Assembly: GCA_963712815.1 (NCBI GenBank)
Contig: CAVQJL010000010.1
Location: 199,594 to 263,593 of the forward strand
Direction of reading: 5' to 3'
Source of the DNA: RPQJ01 sp963712815
Lineage (GTDB): Bacteria; Pseudomonadota; Gammaproteobacteria; Steroidobacterales; Steroidobacteraceae
Length of the DNA: 64,000 nucleotides
Part shown: piece after piece, positions 17,163-25,310 of the stretch
How positions within the stretch are numbered: the first letter of the stretch is position 1
How the letters are laid out: the number at the start of each line of letters is the position of its first letter
Translations under genes and position numbers: made by a program
The notes under the pieces: generated by a model
What the model was told of the DNA's origin: nothing
Database searches by the model: none
The model's input: only the letters and a program-made list of their open reading frames with translations

Positions 17163-17543
17163 ATGAATACCACCAGCCACGCCATCCGCGTCGACGTCGT
17201 CACCCAGTTCGTCGAGGAGCAGTCGAGCCCCGGCGACGGGCGGTTCGTGTTCGCCTACACCATCACCATCCGCAACGAGGGCAAGGTGCCGGCGCGCCTG
17301 CTGTCGCGGCACTGGATCATCACCGACGCCAACGGCAAGGTGCAGGAAGTCGTGGGCGACGGCGTGGTCGGCGAGCAGCCGCACCTCGAGCCCGGCGAGG
17401 GCTTCCGGTACTCGAGTGGCGCGATCCTCGAGACGCCGGTGGGTTCGATGCACGGTCGCTACCGCATGGTGGCCGACGACGGCGAGCACTTCGACGCGCC
17501 AATCGCACCCTTCACGCTCGCCGTGCCCGGCCTGCTGCACTGA
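17163..17543 (+). CDS. apaG: ApaG protein
   Basis: ApaG is a small (126 aa) fibronectin-III-like beta protein conserved next to apaH; its biochemical role is unresolved. Family features are IRVDVVTQFVEEQSSP, FAYTITIRNEG, LLSRHWIITDANG and the GMY-like MHGRYRMVADDG. The start is the ATG at 17163, 20 bases after usp, and apaH follows six bases after the stop. Confidence 0.94.
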   Translation: MNTTSHAIRVDVVTQFVEEQSSPGDGRFVFAYTITIRNEGKVPARLLSRHWIITDANGKVQEVVGDGVVGEQPHLEPGEGFRYSSGAILETPVGSMHGRYRMVADDGEHFDAPIAPFTLAVPGLLH

Positions 17544-17549
17544 CCGCCG

Positions 17550-18377
17550 ATGGCGGTCTGGGCGATCGGCGACCTGCAGGGCTGCCTGGTCGAGCTCGAG
17601 GCGCTGCTCGAGCGCATCGGCTTCGCGCCCGGCCGCGACCAGCTCTGGTTCGTCGGCGACCTCGTCAATCGCGGCCCGGCCTCGCTCGAGGCACTGAGGT
17701 TCGTCGCGGGCCTCGGCGACGACGCGCGGGTCGTGCTCGGCAACCACGACCTGCACCTGCTCGCGGTCGCGCGCGGTGGCGCGAAGCTGCGAGGTGGCGA
17801 CCGCACCCTGCAGCCGATCCTCGACGCGCCGGACCGCGAGCGACTGCTCGACTGGCTGCAGTCGCGATCGCTGCTGCACCACGACGATTCGATCGGCTGG
17901 ACGATGGTGCACGCCGCGCTGCCGCCGCAGTGGGACATCGCCGTCGCGCGGCGCTGCGCGGCCGAGCTCGAGTCGGCGCTGCGCGGCGAGCACTGCGGCC
18001 GCCTGCTCGCGACCATGTACGGCAACCAGCCGGACCGCTGGCGGGACGACCTCGAGGGCGACGACCGGCTGCGCTGCGTCGTGAACGCGCTCACCCGCCT
18101 GCGCGTGTGCGATTCGTCGGGGCGGATGCTGCTCGCGTTCAAGGGCCCGCTCGAGGAGATGCCGGCCGGGGCGGTGCCGTGGTTCCGCGCGCCCGGGCGC
18201 CGCTGGGCGGGCGCGCGCATCGTCTGCGGGCACTGGTCCGCGCTCGGCTACGTGGACGAGAACGGCGTGCTCGGTCTCGACACCGGCTGCGTGTGGGGCG
18301 GAACACTCACGGCGCAGCGGCTGGACCTGGCGGGCACGCCGGTCGCGGTGCCGAGCACGCTGCCGGCCGTGTTCTGA
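17550..18377 (+). CDS. apaH: Diadenosine tetraphosphatase, symmetrical (ApaH)
   Basis: ApaH hydrolyses Ap4A to two ADP, and in E. coli also decaps NpnN-capped RNA. The 275-aa product shows the metallophosphatase signatures in order: GDLQGC, FVGDLVNRGP and LGNHDLHLL, with a histidine metal ligand later in CGHWSALG. It follows apaG closely and ends the rightward operon that began at lptD. Confidence 0.96.
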   Translation: MAVWAIGDLQGCLVELEALLERIGFAPGRDQLWFVGDLVNRGPASLEALRFVAGLGDDARVVLGNHDLHLLAVARGGAKLRGGDRTLQPILDAPDRERLLDWLQSRSLLHHDDSIGWTMVHAALPPQWDIAVARRCAAELESALRGEHCGRLLATMYGNQPDRWRDDLEGDDRLRCVVNALTRLRVCDSSGRMLLAFKGPLEEMPAGAVPWFRAPGRRWAGARIVCGHWSALGYVDENGVLGLDTGCVWGGTLTAQRLDLAGTPVAVPSTLPAVF

Positions 18378-18410
18378 CCGCGCGCCGGCAGGCCGACGCG
18401 CCCGCCGCGT

Positions 18411-19187
18411 TCACCCGCGCATGATCCGCGCGTAGATCGGCGCGACGCCGCCCCCGAGCAGCCGCACGGCGGCGTTGATGAGCTTCGCATCGAGCCCCAC
18501 GCGCCAGTGCACGCGATGGCGACCGTTGACCGCGCGCCACACCGTCTCGGCGACGCGCCGCGGCGGGATCTTCACGCCGAGGCGCTCGATGGACGCCGGC
18601 TTCACCGCCGCGTCGAACACCATCCCGGTCTGCACGTAGGGCACGTAGATGCCGGCCACCCGGATGCCGTGCGCGCGGTACTCGATGTCCAGCGCCTCGG
18701 TGAGCCCGCGCACGAAGAACTTGGTGGCGCCGTAGACCGCGTGGTGGGGCGAGCCGTACTCGGCGGAGGTCGAGCTCATCGCGACCACGCGGGCGCCCGG
18801 CGTGCGCGCAAGGTACGGGAAGGCCGCGTCGACGGTGTGGATCACGCCGCGCACGTTCACGTCCACCAGCAGGTCCTTCTGGCTGCGGGTGATGCGCTCG
18901 TCGGGCCCCATGAAGAGCACCCCGGCGTTGGCGAACACCGCGTCGAGCCGGCCACCGGTGGACCGGACGAAGTCGCCGAGCGCGGACTCGATCGCGGCGA
19001 AGTCGCGGACGTCGGCCGGGTGAGTGCTGATGCGCTCGCTACCGGGCTCGCGACCGAGCGTCGCGAGCGCATCGGCGTTCACGTCGGACGCGCCCACGCG
19101 CCAGCCGTTGGCGAGGAACAGCCGCGCGGTCTCCGCGCCGATGCCCCGGGCCGCGCCGGTGACGAAGATCGACCTTGGAGCCGTCAT
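18411..19187 (-). CDS. Short-chain dehydrogenase/reductase
   Basis: This is a classical SDR of 258 aa with the cofactor motif TGAARGIG, the NAG motif (FANAGVLFMG), the catalytic Ser-Tyr-Lys set (MSSTSAEYGSPHHAVYGATK) and an acidic residue after beta-2 (ASDVNADAL) that suggests NAD rather than NADP. The C-terminal part resembles lipid- or steroid-type SDRs, but the substrate cannot be told. The start overlaps the stop of the upstream secreted-protein gene (ATGA), so the two are coupled. Confidence 0.85.
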   Translation of the reverse strand: MTAPRSIFVTGAARGIGAETARLFLANGWRVGASDVNADALATLGREPGSERISTHPADVRDFAAIESALGDFVRSTGGRLDAVFANAGVLFMGPDERITRSQKDLLVDVNVRGVIHTVDAAFPYLARTPGARVVAMSSTSAEYGSPHHAVYGATKFFVRGLTEALDIEYRAHGIRVAGIYVPYVQTGMVFDAAVKPASIERLGVKIPPRRVAETVWRAVNGRHRVHWRVGLDAKLINAAVRLLGGGVAPIYARIMRG

Positions 19188-19840
19188 GGGACCGGGTTCG
19201 GAGCCGGCACCGGCTCGAGCACCTCGACCGTCATGCGGATCGCGCCGATCGAGACCTGGCGCGGGACGCAATGGATGCTCGAGTCGATCAACTTGACGCC
19301 GAGGGGACCGAACACGCGGTCACGCATCTGCTCCATGAGTTCGCAGTCGCCGTCCTTCAGGAAGCTCATCCCGCCGCTGACGAACTCGACGCGCTTCGGC
19401 CGCGCCGGGAACTGCCCGGTCGCCTCGTCCGGGGACTTGCCCTGCACCCGAGCCGCGAGCTCGCGCTTCGAGGCGTCGCTCGCGAGCTCGGCGAGCACCT
19501 CCGGCGTGGCTTCAACGGGCAGGGCGGCGACGATGCGCACGGAGGGCGACAACTCGGGGCCCGTCAGTCGTATGCAGTTGCGGGTCGTCACCTTGAAGCC
19601 CGGGCGGGCACCGAGCTCCTGGAGGATACGCCTGACCTGCCCGCGCAACCCGTCGCAGGAGTAGTAGCTCGTGAAGCCCATGTAGTGGAGCGTGACGTCG
19701 CGTTCGATCCAAACGGCGTTGACGACACCCCCGCCGTCGGCAGCCGTCGTCGCCTCCGGCACCTGGCCCTGCGCCTGCACGGACGCGGCGATCGCAAGCG
19801 CCAGGCCCGCAATCACACCACCCAGCGACGCGCGTTTCAT
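19184..19840 (-). CDS. Secreted hypothetical protein
   Basis: I do not recognise a function. The 218-aa protein has a clear signal peptide (GGVIAGLALAIAASVQAQ), after which the mature protein contains two cysteines close together (YYSCDGLRGQVRR... TTRNCIRLTG), a basic central region and a third cysteine in GDCELMEQMRDRVFG. The repeated pattern, cysteine plus a short helix, and the length recall small periplasmic proteins. It is the first gene of a two-gene unit with the SDR. The 90-bp gap to the divergent cyclase gene must hold promoters for both. Confidence 0.65.
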   Translation of the reverse strand: MKRASLGGVIAGLALAIAASVQAQGQVPEATTAADGGGVVNAVWIERDVTLHYMGFTSYYSCDGLRGQVRRILQELGARPGFKVTTRNCIRLTGPELSPSVRIVAALPVEATPEVLAELASDASKRELAARVQGKSPDEATGQFPARPKRVEFVSGGMSFLKDGDCELMEQMRDRVFGPLGVKLIDSSIHCVPRQVSIGAIRMTVEVLEPVPAPNPVP

Positions 19841-19930
19841 CGGACCGACCTCCTGCCCCGGATCAGGGACGCACGTCTATACTGCCACACGTCCGCTTCC
19901 GCCCAGCCATCGCGTCCCGCAGCGCCCGCC

Positions 19931-20761
19931 ATGCTCGTACTCGAGTTCACCACCCACGGACGGCGCTGGCAGGCCGACCACTCCTCACCAGTGGACCTTG
20001 CGATCGCGCTGCAGTTCCCCGGCCCGCAGCCGCGCTTTTTCGCCGACCGGCCGGCGCTCGCCGAGCCGATGCGCGCCGGCTCGTGGAGCGGCGCGGTCGC
20101 GAGCGGTGCGAGCTGCAACTGCGGGGTCTACACACTCGCGCCCCATTGCCACGGCACGCACACCGAGTGCGTCGGCCACCTGACGGCAGACGACACGCAG
20201 GTGGCGAGCCTGACGCCGGTCGCACCCGCGCTTGCGCTGCTCGTGACGGTGCGTCCCGAGCGGCTCGACGCGGTCGCGGAAGCGGCGGCAGGCCGGCACG
20301 ACGACGCCGACCTCGTGCTGACGCGCGCGTCGCTCGCGGACGCGGCGGGAGGCTGGACGGACGACCCGTGGACGGCACTGGTCGTGCGCACGCTGCCGAA
20401 CGATCCGGCCAAGCGTGGGCGCGCCTACGCGGGCGCGTGCCCGGCACCCTACTTCACGCCCGCGGCCATGCGCTGGATCGTGGAGCGCGACGTCGAATCG
20501 CTGGTCGTCGACCTGCCGAGCCTCGACCGCGCGGATGACGGCGGCGTGCTGGCTGCGCACCGCGTGTTCTGGGGGCTGCCGCCGGGAGCGCGAAATGCCG
20601 CCGAGGCACGGCGTGGCCGCGCGCTGGTGACCGAACTCGCCTACATCCCGGACTCCGCGCGGGACGGGCTGCACCTGCTCGAACTGCACGTGCCCGCCTT
20701 CGGCGCCGACGCCGCGCCGAGCCGGCCCGTGCTTTACCCAGTCTCGGAGGCGACGCCATGA
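19931..20761 (+). CDS. kynB: Cyclase-family metal hydrolase, likely kynurenine formamidase
   Basis: Its position, coupled to kynureninase, suggests hydrolysis of N-formylkynurenine to kynurenine. The 276-aa product has the metal-binding HxGTHxD/E-type motif as HCHGTHTECVGH. It is longer than typical KynB (about 210 aa) and begins with a divergent, polar N-terminus (VLEFTTHGRRWQADHSSP). It could be another member of the cyclase superfamily, so the gene symbol rests on context. The stop overlaps kynU by four bases. Confidence 0.72.
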   Translation: MLVLEFTTHGRRWQADHSSPVDLAIALQFPGPQPRFFADRPALAEPMRAGSWSGAVASGASCNCGVYTLAPHCHGTHTECVGHLTADDTQVASLTPVAPALALLVTVRPERLDAVAEAAAGRHDDADLVLTRASLADAAGGWTDDPWTALVVRTLPNDPAKRGRAYAGACPAPYFTPAAMRWIVERDVESLVVDLPSLDRADDGGVLAAHRVFWGLPPGARNAAEARRGRALVTELAYIPDSARDGLHLLELHVPAFGADAAPSRPVLYPVSEATP

Positions 20762-22032
20762 ATCTCGACCGATCGCACGCCCAGTCGCTGGACGCCGCGG
20801 ACCCGCTGCGGGCGTGGCGCGAGCGCTTCGTGCTGCCGCAGGACGAACGGGGACGCGAGCTCGTCTATCTCTGCGGGCACTCGCTCGGCGCGCAGCCGAC
20901 GCTCGCGGCGGACTTCGTCGAGGAGGTGATGCGCGACTGGCGCACGCTCGGCGTGGACGGGCACTTCGCGGCACGCCACTCCTGGATCCGCTACCACGAG
21001 CGCGCCGCACCGGCGATGGCGAACCTCGTCGGCGCCGAACCGGCCGAGGTCGTGGCCATGAACACGCTCACCGTGAACCTGCACCTGATGCTCGCGAGCT
21101 TCTACCGCCCCGCGGGCGAGCGCACGGCGCTGCTGGTGGAGCGGCCGGCGTTTCCGTCCGACCGCTACGCCGCCGAGTCGCAGGTGCGTTTCCACGGCCT
21201 CGACCCGGAGCGCGACCTGATCGAGATCGAGCCTCGCGCCGGCGAGGACTGCCTGCGCACGGAGGACGTGATCGCAGTCATCGAGCACGAGGGTCCGAGA
21301 ATCGCGACCGTCCTGCTGCCCGGCGTGCAGTACCTGACCGGACAGGTGCTCGACGTCCCGTCGATCACAGCCGCTGCCCGCCGCGCCGGCTGCACGGTCG
21401 GCTGGGACCTCGCCCACGCGATCGGCAACGTGCCGGTGGCGCTGCACGACACCGGCGCCGACTTCGCCGTGTGGTGCCACTACAAGTATGTGAACGGCGG
21501 CCCGGGCGCCGTGGGCGGCGCCTTCGTGCACGCGCGCCACGCCCAGAGCAGCGACCTGCCCCGCCTCGCCGGCTGGTGGGGCCACGATCGCGCGACGCGC
21601 TTCCGCATGGACCCGGAGTTCGTCGCGATGCCGGGCGCGGAGGGTTGGCAGCTTTCGAACCCGCCGATCCTCGCGCTGGCGCCGGTGGTGGCCTCGCTCG
21701 AGCACTTCGAGTCCGTGGGATTCGCGGCGCTGCGGGCCAAGTCGGTGGCGCTCACCGGCTACCTCGAGACGCTGGTCGATGCGCAACTCGCCGGGCGCGT
21801 GACCATCCTCACGCCGCGCGACCGCGAGGCGCGCGGTGCCGCGCTGTCGCTGCGGCTGGAGTGCGGGCGCGACCGCGCACGGGCGGCGTTCGACGGCATC
21901 CGCGCGCGCGGCATCGTGCCCGACTGGCGCGAGCCCGGCGTGATCCGCGCCGCTCCCGTGCCCTTCTACAACGGTTACGAGGACGCCTGGCGGTTCGTGG
22001 ATGCGCTGTGCACCGAGTTCGCGACGTCGTGA
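20758..22032 (+). CDS. kynU: Kynureninase
   Basis: KynU is a PLP enzyme cleaving kynurenine to anthranilate and alanine, or 3-hydroxykynurenine to 3-hydroxyanthranilate. The 424-aa protein has family blocks LCGHSLGAQPTLA, NTLTVNLHLMLASFYRP, GWDLAHAIGNVPVALHD and the PLP lysine in WCHYKYVNGGPGAVGG, plus LSNPPILALAPV. Tryptophan dioxygenase, needed upstream in the pathway, is not in the window. Confidence 0.95.
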   Translation: MNLDRSHAQSLDAADPLRAWRERFVLPQDERGRELVYLCGHSLGAQPTLAADFVEEVMRDWRTLGVDGHFAARHSWIRYHERAAPAMANLVGAEPAEVVAMNTLTVNLHLMLASFYRPAGERTALLVERPAFPSDRYAAESQVRFHGLDPERDLIEIEPRAGEDCLRTEDVIAVIEHEGPRIATVLLPGVQYLTGQVLDVPSITAAARRAGCTVGWDLAHAIGNVPVALHDTGADFAVWCHYKYVNGGPGAVGGAFVHARHAQSSDLPRLAGWWGHDRATRFRMDPEFVAMPGAEGWQLSNPPILALAPVVASLEHFESVGFAALRAKSVALTGYLETLVDAQLAGRVTILTPRDREARGAALSLRLECGRDRARAAFDGIRARGIVPDWREPGVIRAAPVPFYNGYEDAWRFVDALCTEFATS

Positions 22033-22517
22033 ACGACGATCCCCCGAGCACACGGCAGGCTGCCCGCGGTCGCAGCGTGCCGCCGGTGGCGGCGCTGCTG
22101 TGCGTCGCCGCGCCCATGTGGCTGGTGACCCGACTCTCGCCGGCGCTTGCCGTGGACCTGCCCGCCCGCCGCGTGGCGGCGCTCGTTCTGGCACTCACAG
22201 GCGCTGCCGTCGCCCTCGCAGGCGTGGCCGGGTTCCGGCGCGCCCGCACCACCGTCAATCCGCTGCGGCCGGAGAAGGCCTCCGCGCTCGTGACCTCCGG
22301 CATCTTCCGCTGGACGCGCAATCCGATGTACCTCGGACTCGCGATCGTGCTGCTCGGATGGGCCGCCTGGCTGGCGCACCCGCTGGCAGTGCTCGGGGTG
22401 CCGGCGTTCGTCGCGTGGATGAACCAGTCCCAGATTCCCCGCGAGGAGCGCGCGCTCGAGCAGCTGTTCGGCGCGGAATTCGCGCTCTACTGCAGGAAAG
22501 TTCGACGATGGCTGTGA
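22029..22517 (+). CDS. Isoprenylcysteine carboxyl methyltransferase-like membrane protein
   Basis: The 162-aa protein has about four membrane segments (VAALLCVAAPMWLVTRL, RRVAALVLALTGAAVALAG, MYLGLAIVLLGWAAWLA) and the ICMT/PEMT motif TSGIFRWTRNPMYLG followed by PREERALEQLFGAEF. Family members methylate small molecules or carboxyls with SAM; the substrate is unknown. It starts at GTG 22029, overlapping kynU, and overlaps folA on the other strand by 31 bp at the 3' end. Confidence 0.85.
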   Translation: MNDDPPSTRQAARGRSVPPVAALLCVAAPMWLVTRLSPALAVDLPARRVAALVLALTGAAVALAGVAGFRRARTTVNPLRPEKASALVTSGIFRWTRNPMYLGLAIVLLGWAAWLAHPLAVLGVPAFVAWMNQSQIPREERALEQLFGAEFALYCRKVRRWL

Positions 22518-23002
22518 GCGCGACGCAACGTCACGAAGCTGTAGGGATGGGCGTGCCGCTCGTCGTCCTCATGGCGCTCGCTCGATACTTCCTCCCACTC
22601 CGACGGATCGAGCGCGGGCAGGAAGGTGTCCGCCTCGACCGTCGCGTGCACGCGCGTGAGGTGTACTACGTCGGCCCGAGGCAGGGCGAGGCGATAAAGC
22701 TCCGCGCCGCCGATCACGCACACCTCGGGCACATCGGCCGCGGCGTCGAGGGCCTGCTCGAGCGAGCCGAAGACCTCGGCCCCTTCGATCGCGAGCCCGA
22801 CCTGCCGCGACACGACGAGGCTGCGCCGGCCAGGCAGCGGCCGCCCTATGGAGTCCCAGGTGCGGCGGCCCATCACGATCGGCTTGCCCATCGTGAGGGC
22901 CTTGAAGCGCCTGAGGTCCGCCGGCAGGTGCCAGGGCAATCCGCCGGCACGACCGATGCCGCCGCGCTCGTCGGCGGCGACCACGATCGACAGTCGCGTC
23001 AC
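22487..23002 (-). CDS. folA: Dihydrofolate reductase
   Basis: FolA regenerates tetrahydrofolate consumed by ThyA. The 171-aa enzyme has the motifs LPWHLPADLRRFKALTMGKP, GRRTWDSIGRPLPGR and CVIGGAELYRLAL. Its GTG start overlaps the SET-gene stop (GTGA), making it the last gene of the lgt-thyA-SET-folA unit. Its 3' end overlaps the convergent ICMT gene by 31 bp. Confidence 0.95.
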   Translation of the reverse strand: MTRLSIVVAADERGGIGRAGGLPWHLPADLRRFKALTMGKPIVMGRRTWDSIGRPLPGRRSLVVSRQVGLAIEGAEVFGSLEQALDAAADVPEVCVIGGAELYRLALPRADVVHLTRVHATVEADTFLPALDPSEWEEVSSERHEDDERHAHPYSFVTLRRAHSHRRTFLQ

Positions 23003-23619
23003 CGTCGCGCGCGCTTCGTCGCGTCCGCGCCTGCGCCGCCCGGCCGCTTGGCCGTCGCGCGACGCTTCTTGCGGGCCGGCTTCGCGTCCGTCGGCTTCTC
23101 GGCCAGCATCGTGCCGCGGCAGCTCTTCGCACCGCAGCGGCAGGCGTAGCGTGCGAGTTCCTCGGGGTCGTCGGTGCTCTCCCAGGTGAGCCCGTACTCG
23201 TAGCCGAGTTCCTCGCCCGGCTGGATCGTTCGCAGCGCCTCGATGAACACGCGCCGGTCCTCGATCACGGTCTCGCAGTTCGGGTCGCAGGAGTGGTTGA
23301 TGAACCGCGCCTCGTTGCCGTCCACGCCGGCGTCGATCACCACGCGGCCATCCACGATGAACAGGAAGGTGTGGCCGTCGTCCTGGCCCTTCTCCTCGTA
23401 ACGGGCGTCGGCCGTCGCGTGCGAGATGCGATCGCCCAGGTACTCGACGATGCGCGTGCCCTTGCGGATGCGGCGCGCCGCGTAGACGCCGCTGCCGTGG
23501 ATGCGCGAGCGGCGCACCTCGATCAGCGGCGCGCGCCGGGGCGTCGCGACCACCCGGGCCGCGTGGCGCATGTGGGCGTGGTGGGTGGCGGTCTTGCGGG
23601 TCTGCTTGGCCTTCTTCAT
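22999..23619 (-). CDS. SET-domain protein-lysine methyltransferase with H1-like tail
   Basis: The 206-aa protein has a SET domain: it opens with EVRRSRIHGSGVYAARRI, the SAM/catalytic motif is ARFINHSCDPNCET, followed by GEELGYEYG and a post-SET zinc motif CRCGAKSCRGTM. Both ends are very basic: the start is KKAKQTRKTATHHAHMRHAA and the last 35 residues are rich in Lys, Arg and Ala (PARKKRRATAKRP), like histone H1-type bacterial proteins. The enzyme likely methylates a lysine on a DNA-binding or ribosomal protein; the target is unknown. The ATG overlaps the thyA stop and the stop overlaps folA. Confidence 0.88.
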   Translation of the reverse strand: MKKAKQTRKTATHHAHMRHAARVVATPRRAPLIEVRRSRIHGSGVYAARRIRKGTRIVEYLGDRISHATADARYEEKGQDDGHTFLFIVDGRVVIDAGVDGNEARFINHSCDPNCETVIEDRRVFIEALRTIQPGEELGYEYGLTWESTDDPEELARYACRCGAKSCRGTMLAEKPTDAKPARKKRRATAKRPGGAGADATKRARR

Positions 23620-24411
23620 ACGGCGATGGGAGCCTTGATGGCGGGATGTGACTGGTAGCCGGCGATCTCGACGTCCTCGTAGCGGTAGTCGAAGATCGAG
23701 TCGGGCCGGCGCTTCAGGACGAGCGTGGGCAGCGGCAAGGGCTCTCGGCCGAGTTGCAGCCGCGCCTGCTCGAGGTGGTTGAGGTAGAGGTGGCAGTCGC
23801 CGCCCGTCCAGATGAACTCGCCCGGCGCGAGGTCGCACTGCTGCGGCCATCATGTGGGTGAGCAGCGCATAGGAGGCGATGTTGAAGGGGACGCCGAGGA
23901 AGATGTCGGCGCTGCGCTGGTAGAGCTGGCACGAGAGCCGGCCGCCGGCGACGTAGAACTGGAACATCGCGTGACAGGGCGTGAGCGCCATCTGGTCGAG
24001 CTCGCCGACGTTCCAGGCGTTGACGATGATGCGGCGCGAGTGCGGGTCGCGCTTGATGAGGTCCACGGCCGCCTCGATCTGGTCGACGGTGCGGCCGTCG
24101 GCACCGCGCCACGAGCGCCACTGCACGCCGTACACGGGTCCGAGCTCGCCGTCGGCGTCGGCCCACTCGTCCCAGATCGTGACGCCGTGCTCGCGCAGGT
24201 ACCGCACGTTCGTCTCGCCGCGCAGGAACCACAGCAGCTCGTGCACGATCGACTTGAGGTGCAGCTTCTTGGTCGTCACGAGCGGGAAGCCCACGGCGAG
24301 GTCGAAACGCATCTGCCAGCCGAAGGTGGCGCGCGTGCCGGTCCCGGTGCGGTCGGTCTTGCGCGCGCCGTGGTCGAGCACGTGGCGCATCAGGTCGAGG
24401 TATTGGCGCAT
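23616..24411 (-). CDS. thyA: Thymidylate synthase (one-base frameshift in the sequence)
   Basis: ThyA makes dTMP from dUMP using methylenetetrahydrofolate. The first part (ATG 24411) reads normally through the catalytic cysteine in LTPCHAMFQFYVAGG and LLTHMMA. Near 23845 the frame changes by one base, and the rest continues in the next frame with APGEFIWTGGDCHLYLNH and the correct C-terminus PAIKAPIAV. Removing one base in the gcggcc stretch gives 264 aa, exactly the E. coli length. A sequence error is therefore more likely than a broken gene. The stop overlaps the SET gene. Confidence 0.92.
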
Positions 24412-24414
24412 GGC

Positions 24415-25207
24415 TCAGGCGTAGTTGCCGGACGGCGCTCGGCGGCGGTAGGCGACGGCGAGCAGCCAGGCTCCGGCGACGATCATCGGCAGCGACAGGA
24501 TCTGCCCCATCGTCATCCAGTCGAACAGCAGGTAGCCGCGGTTCGCGTCCGGCACGCGGACGAACTCGACCGCGAAGCGGAACACCCCGTAGCACAGCAG
24601 GAACAGCCCCGACGGTGCGAGGCGCGGCCTGGGCCTCGCCGTGAACCACCACAGGATCACGAACAGCACGAGCCCCTCGAGAAACGCCTCGTAGAGCTGC
24701 GAGGCGTGCAGCGGCACGCCGTCCACGACCACCGCCCAGGGCACGTCGGTGGGCTTGCCCCACAGCTCGCCGTTGATGAAGTTGCCGATGCGCCCGGCAC
24801 CGAAGCCGATGGCCGGCAGCGGCGCGGTGAAGTCGAACACGTCGGCGATGCGCTTGCCGCGGCGACTCGCGAACATCGCGAGCGCGACGAGCACGCCGAC
24901 GAGCCCGCCGTGGAAGGACATGCCGCCCTCCCAGATGCGCAGCAGGCCGAGCGGGTCGGACAGGATGCGCTCGGTGCCGTAGAACAGGATCCACCCGAGG
25001 CGCCCGCCCAGGATCACGCCGAGCGCGCAGATAGAAGATCAGGTCGTCCACCTCGGTCGGCGTCCACGTCGAGCCCGGCCGCGCCGCGCGCCGGCGCGCC
25101 AGCCACCACGCCGCGAGAAAGCCCACGAGGTACATGAGGCCGTACCAGCGGACCTGCAGCGGCCCGAGCGACAGGGCAATGGGATCGGGGTGGGGATAGA
25201 CGAACAT
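24415..25207 (-). CDS. lgt: Prolipoprotein diacylglyceryl transferase (one-base frameshift in the sequence)
   Basis: Lgt transfers diacylglycerol to the lipobox cysteine of prolipoproteins. The N-terminus (YPHPDPIALSLGPLQVRWYG, LMYLVGFLAAWWLARR) lies in one frame up to LIFYL near 25028. The remainder is in another frame from GVILGGRLGWILFYG, with the family signature GRIGNFINGELWGKPT and the arginine/histidine region EGGMSFHGGLVG. One extra base explains the shift and gives 263 aa. thyA starts three bases after the stop. Confidence 0.92.
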
Positions 25208-25310
25208 GAAGCGCGTATTCTAGGCAAACTGCTGCGTGAGTGCTGGGGCGGGTATCGGCCGATCGGGTGTTCCGTCCCGAGTCGTCAGGGGTGCCGGGGA
25301 GACGAGAGCA

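Noticed and set aside
22999..24411. A ThyA-SET fusion protein read as one frame
   Set aside because: The fusion arises only from the frameshift near 23845; after it the reading is unlike ThyA, while the true C-terminus is in the next frame and ends by overlapping the SET start.
23830..25035. Programmed ribosomal frameshifting in thyA and lgt
   Set aside because: There is no slippery heptamer or stimulatory structure that I can see, neither family uses frameshifting, and nearby genes show many similar indels.
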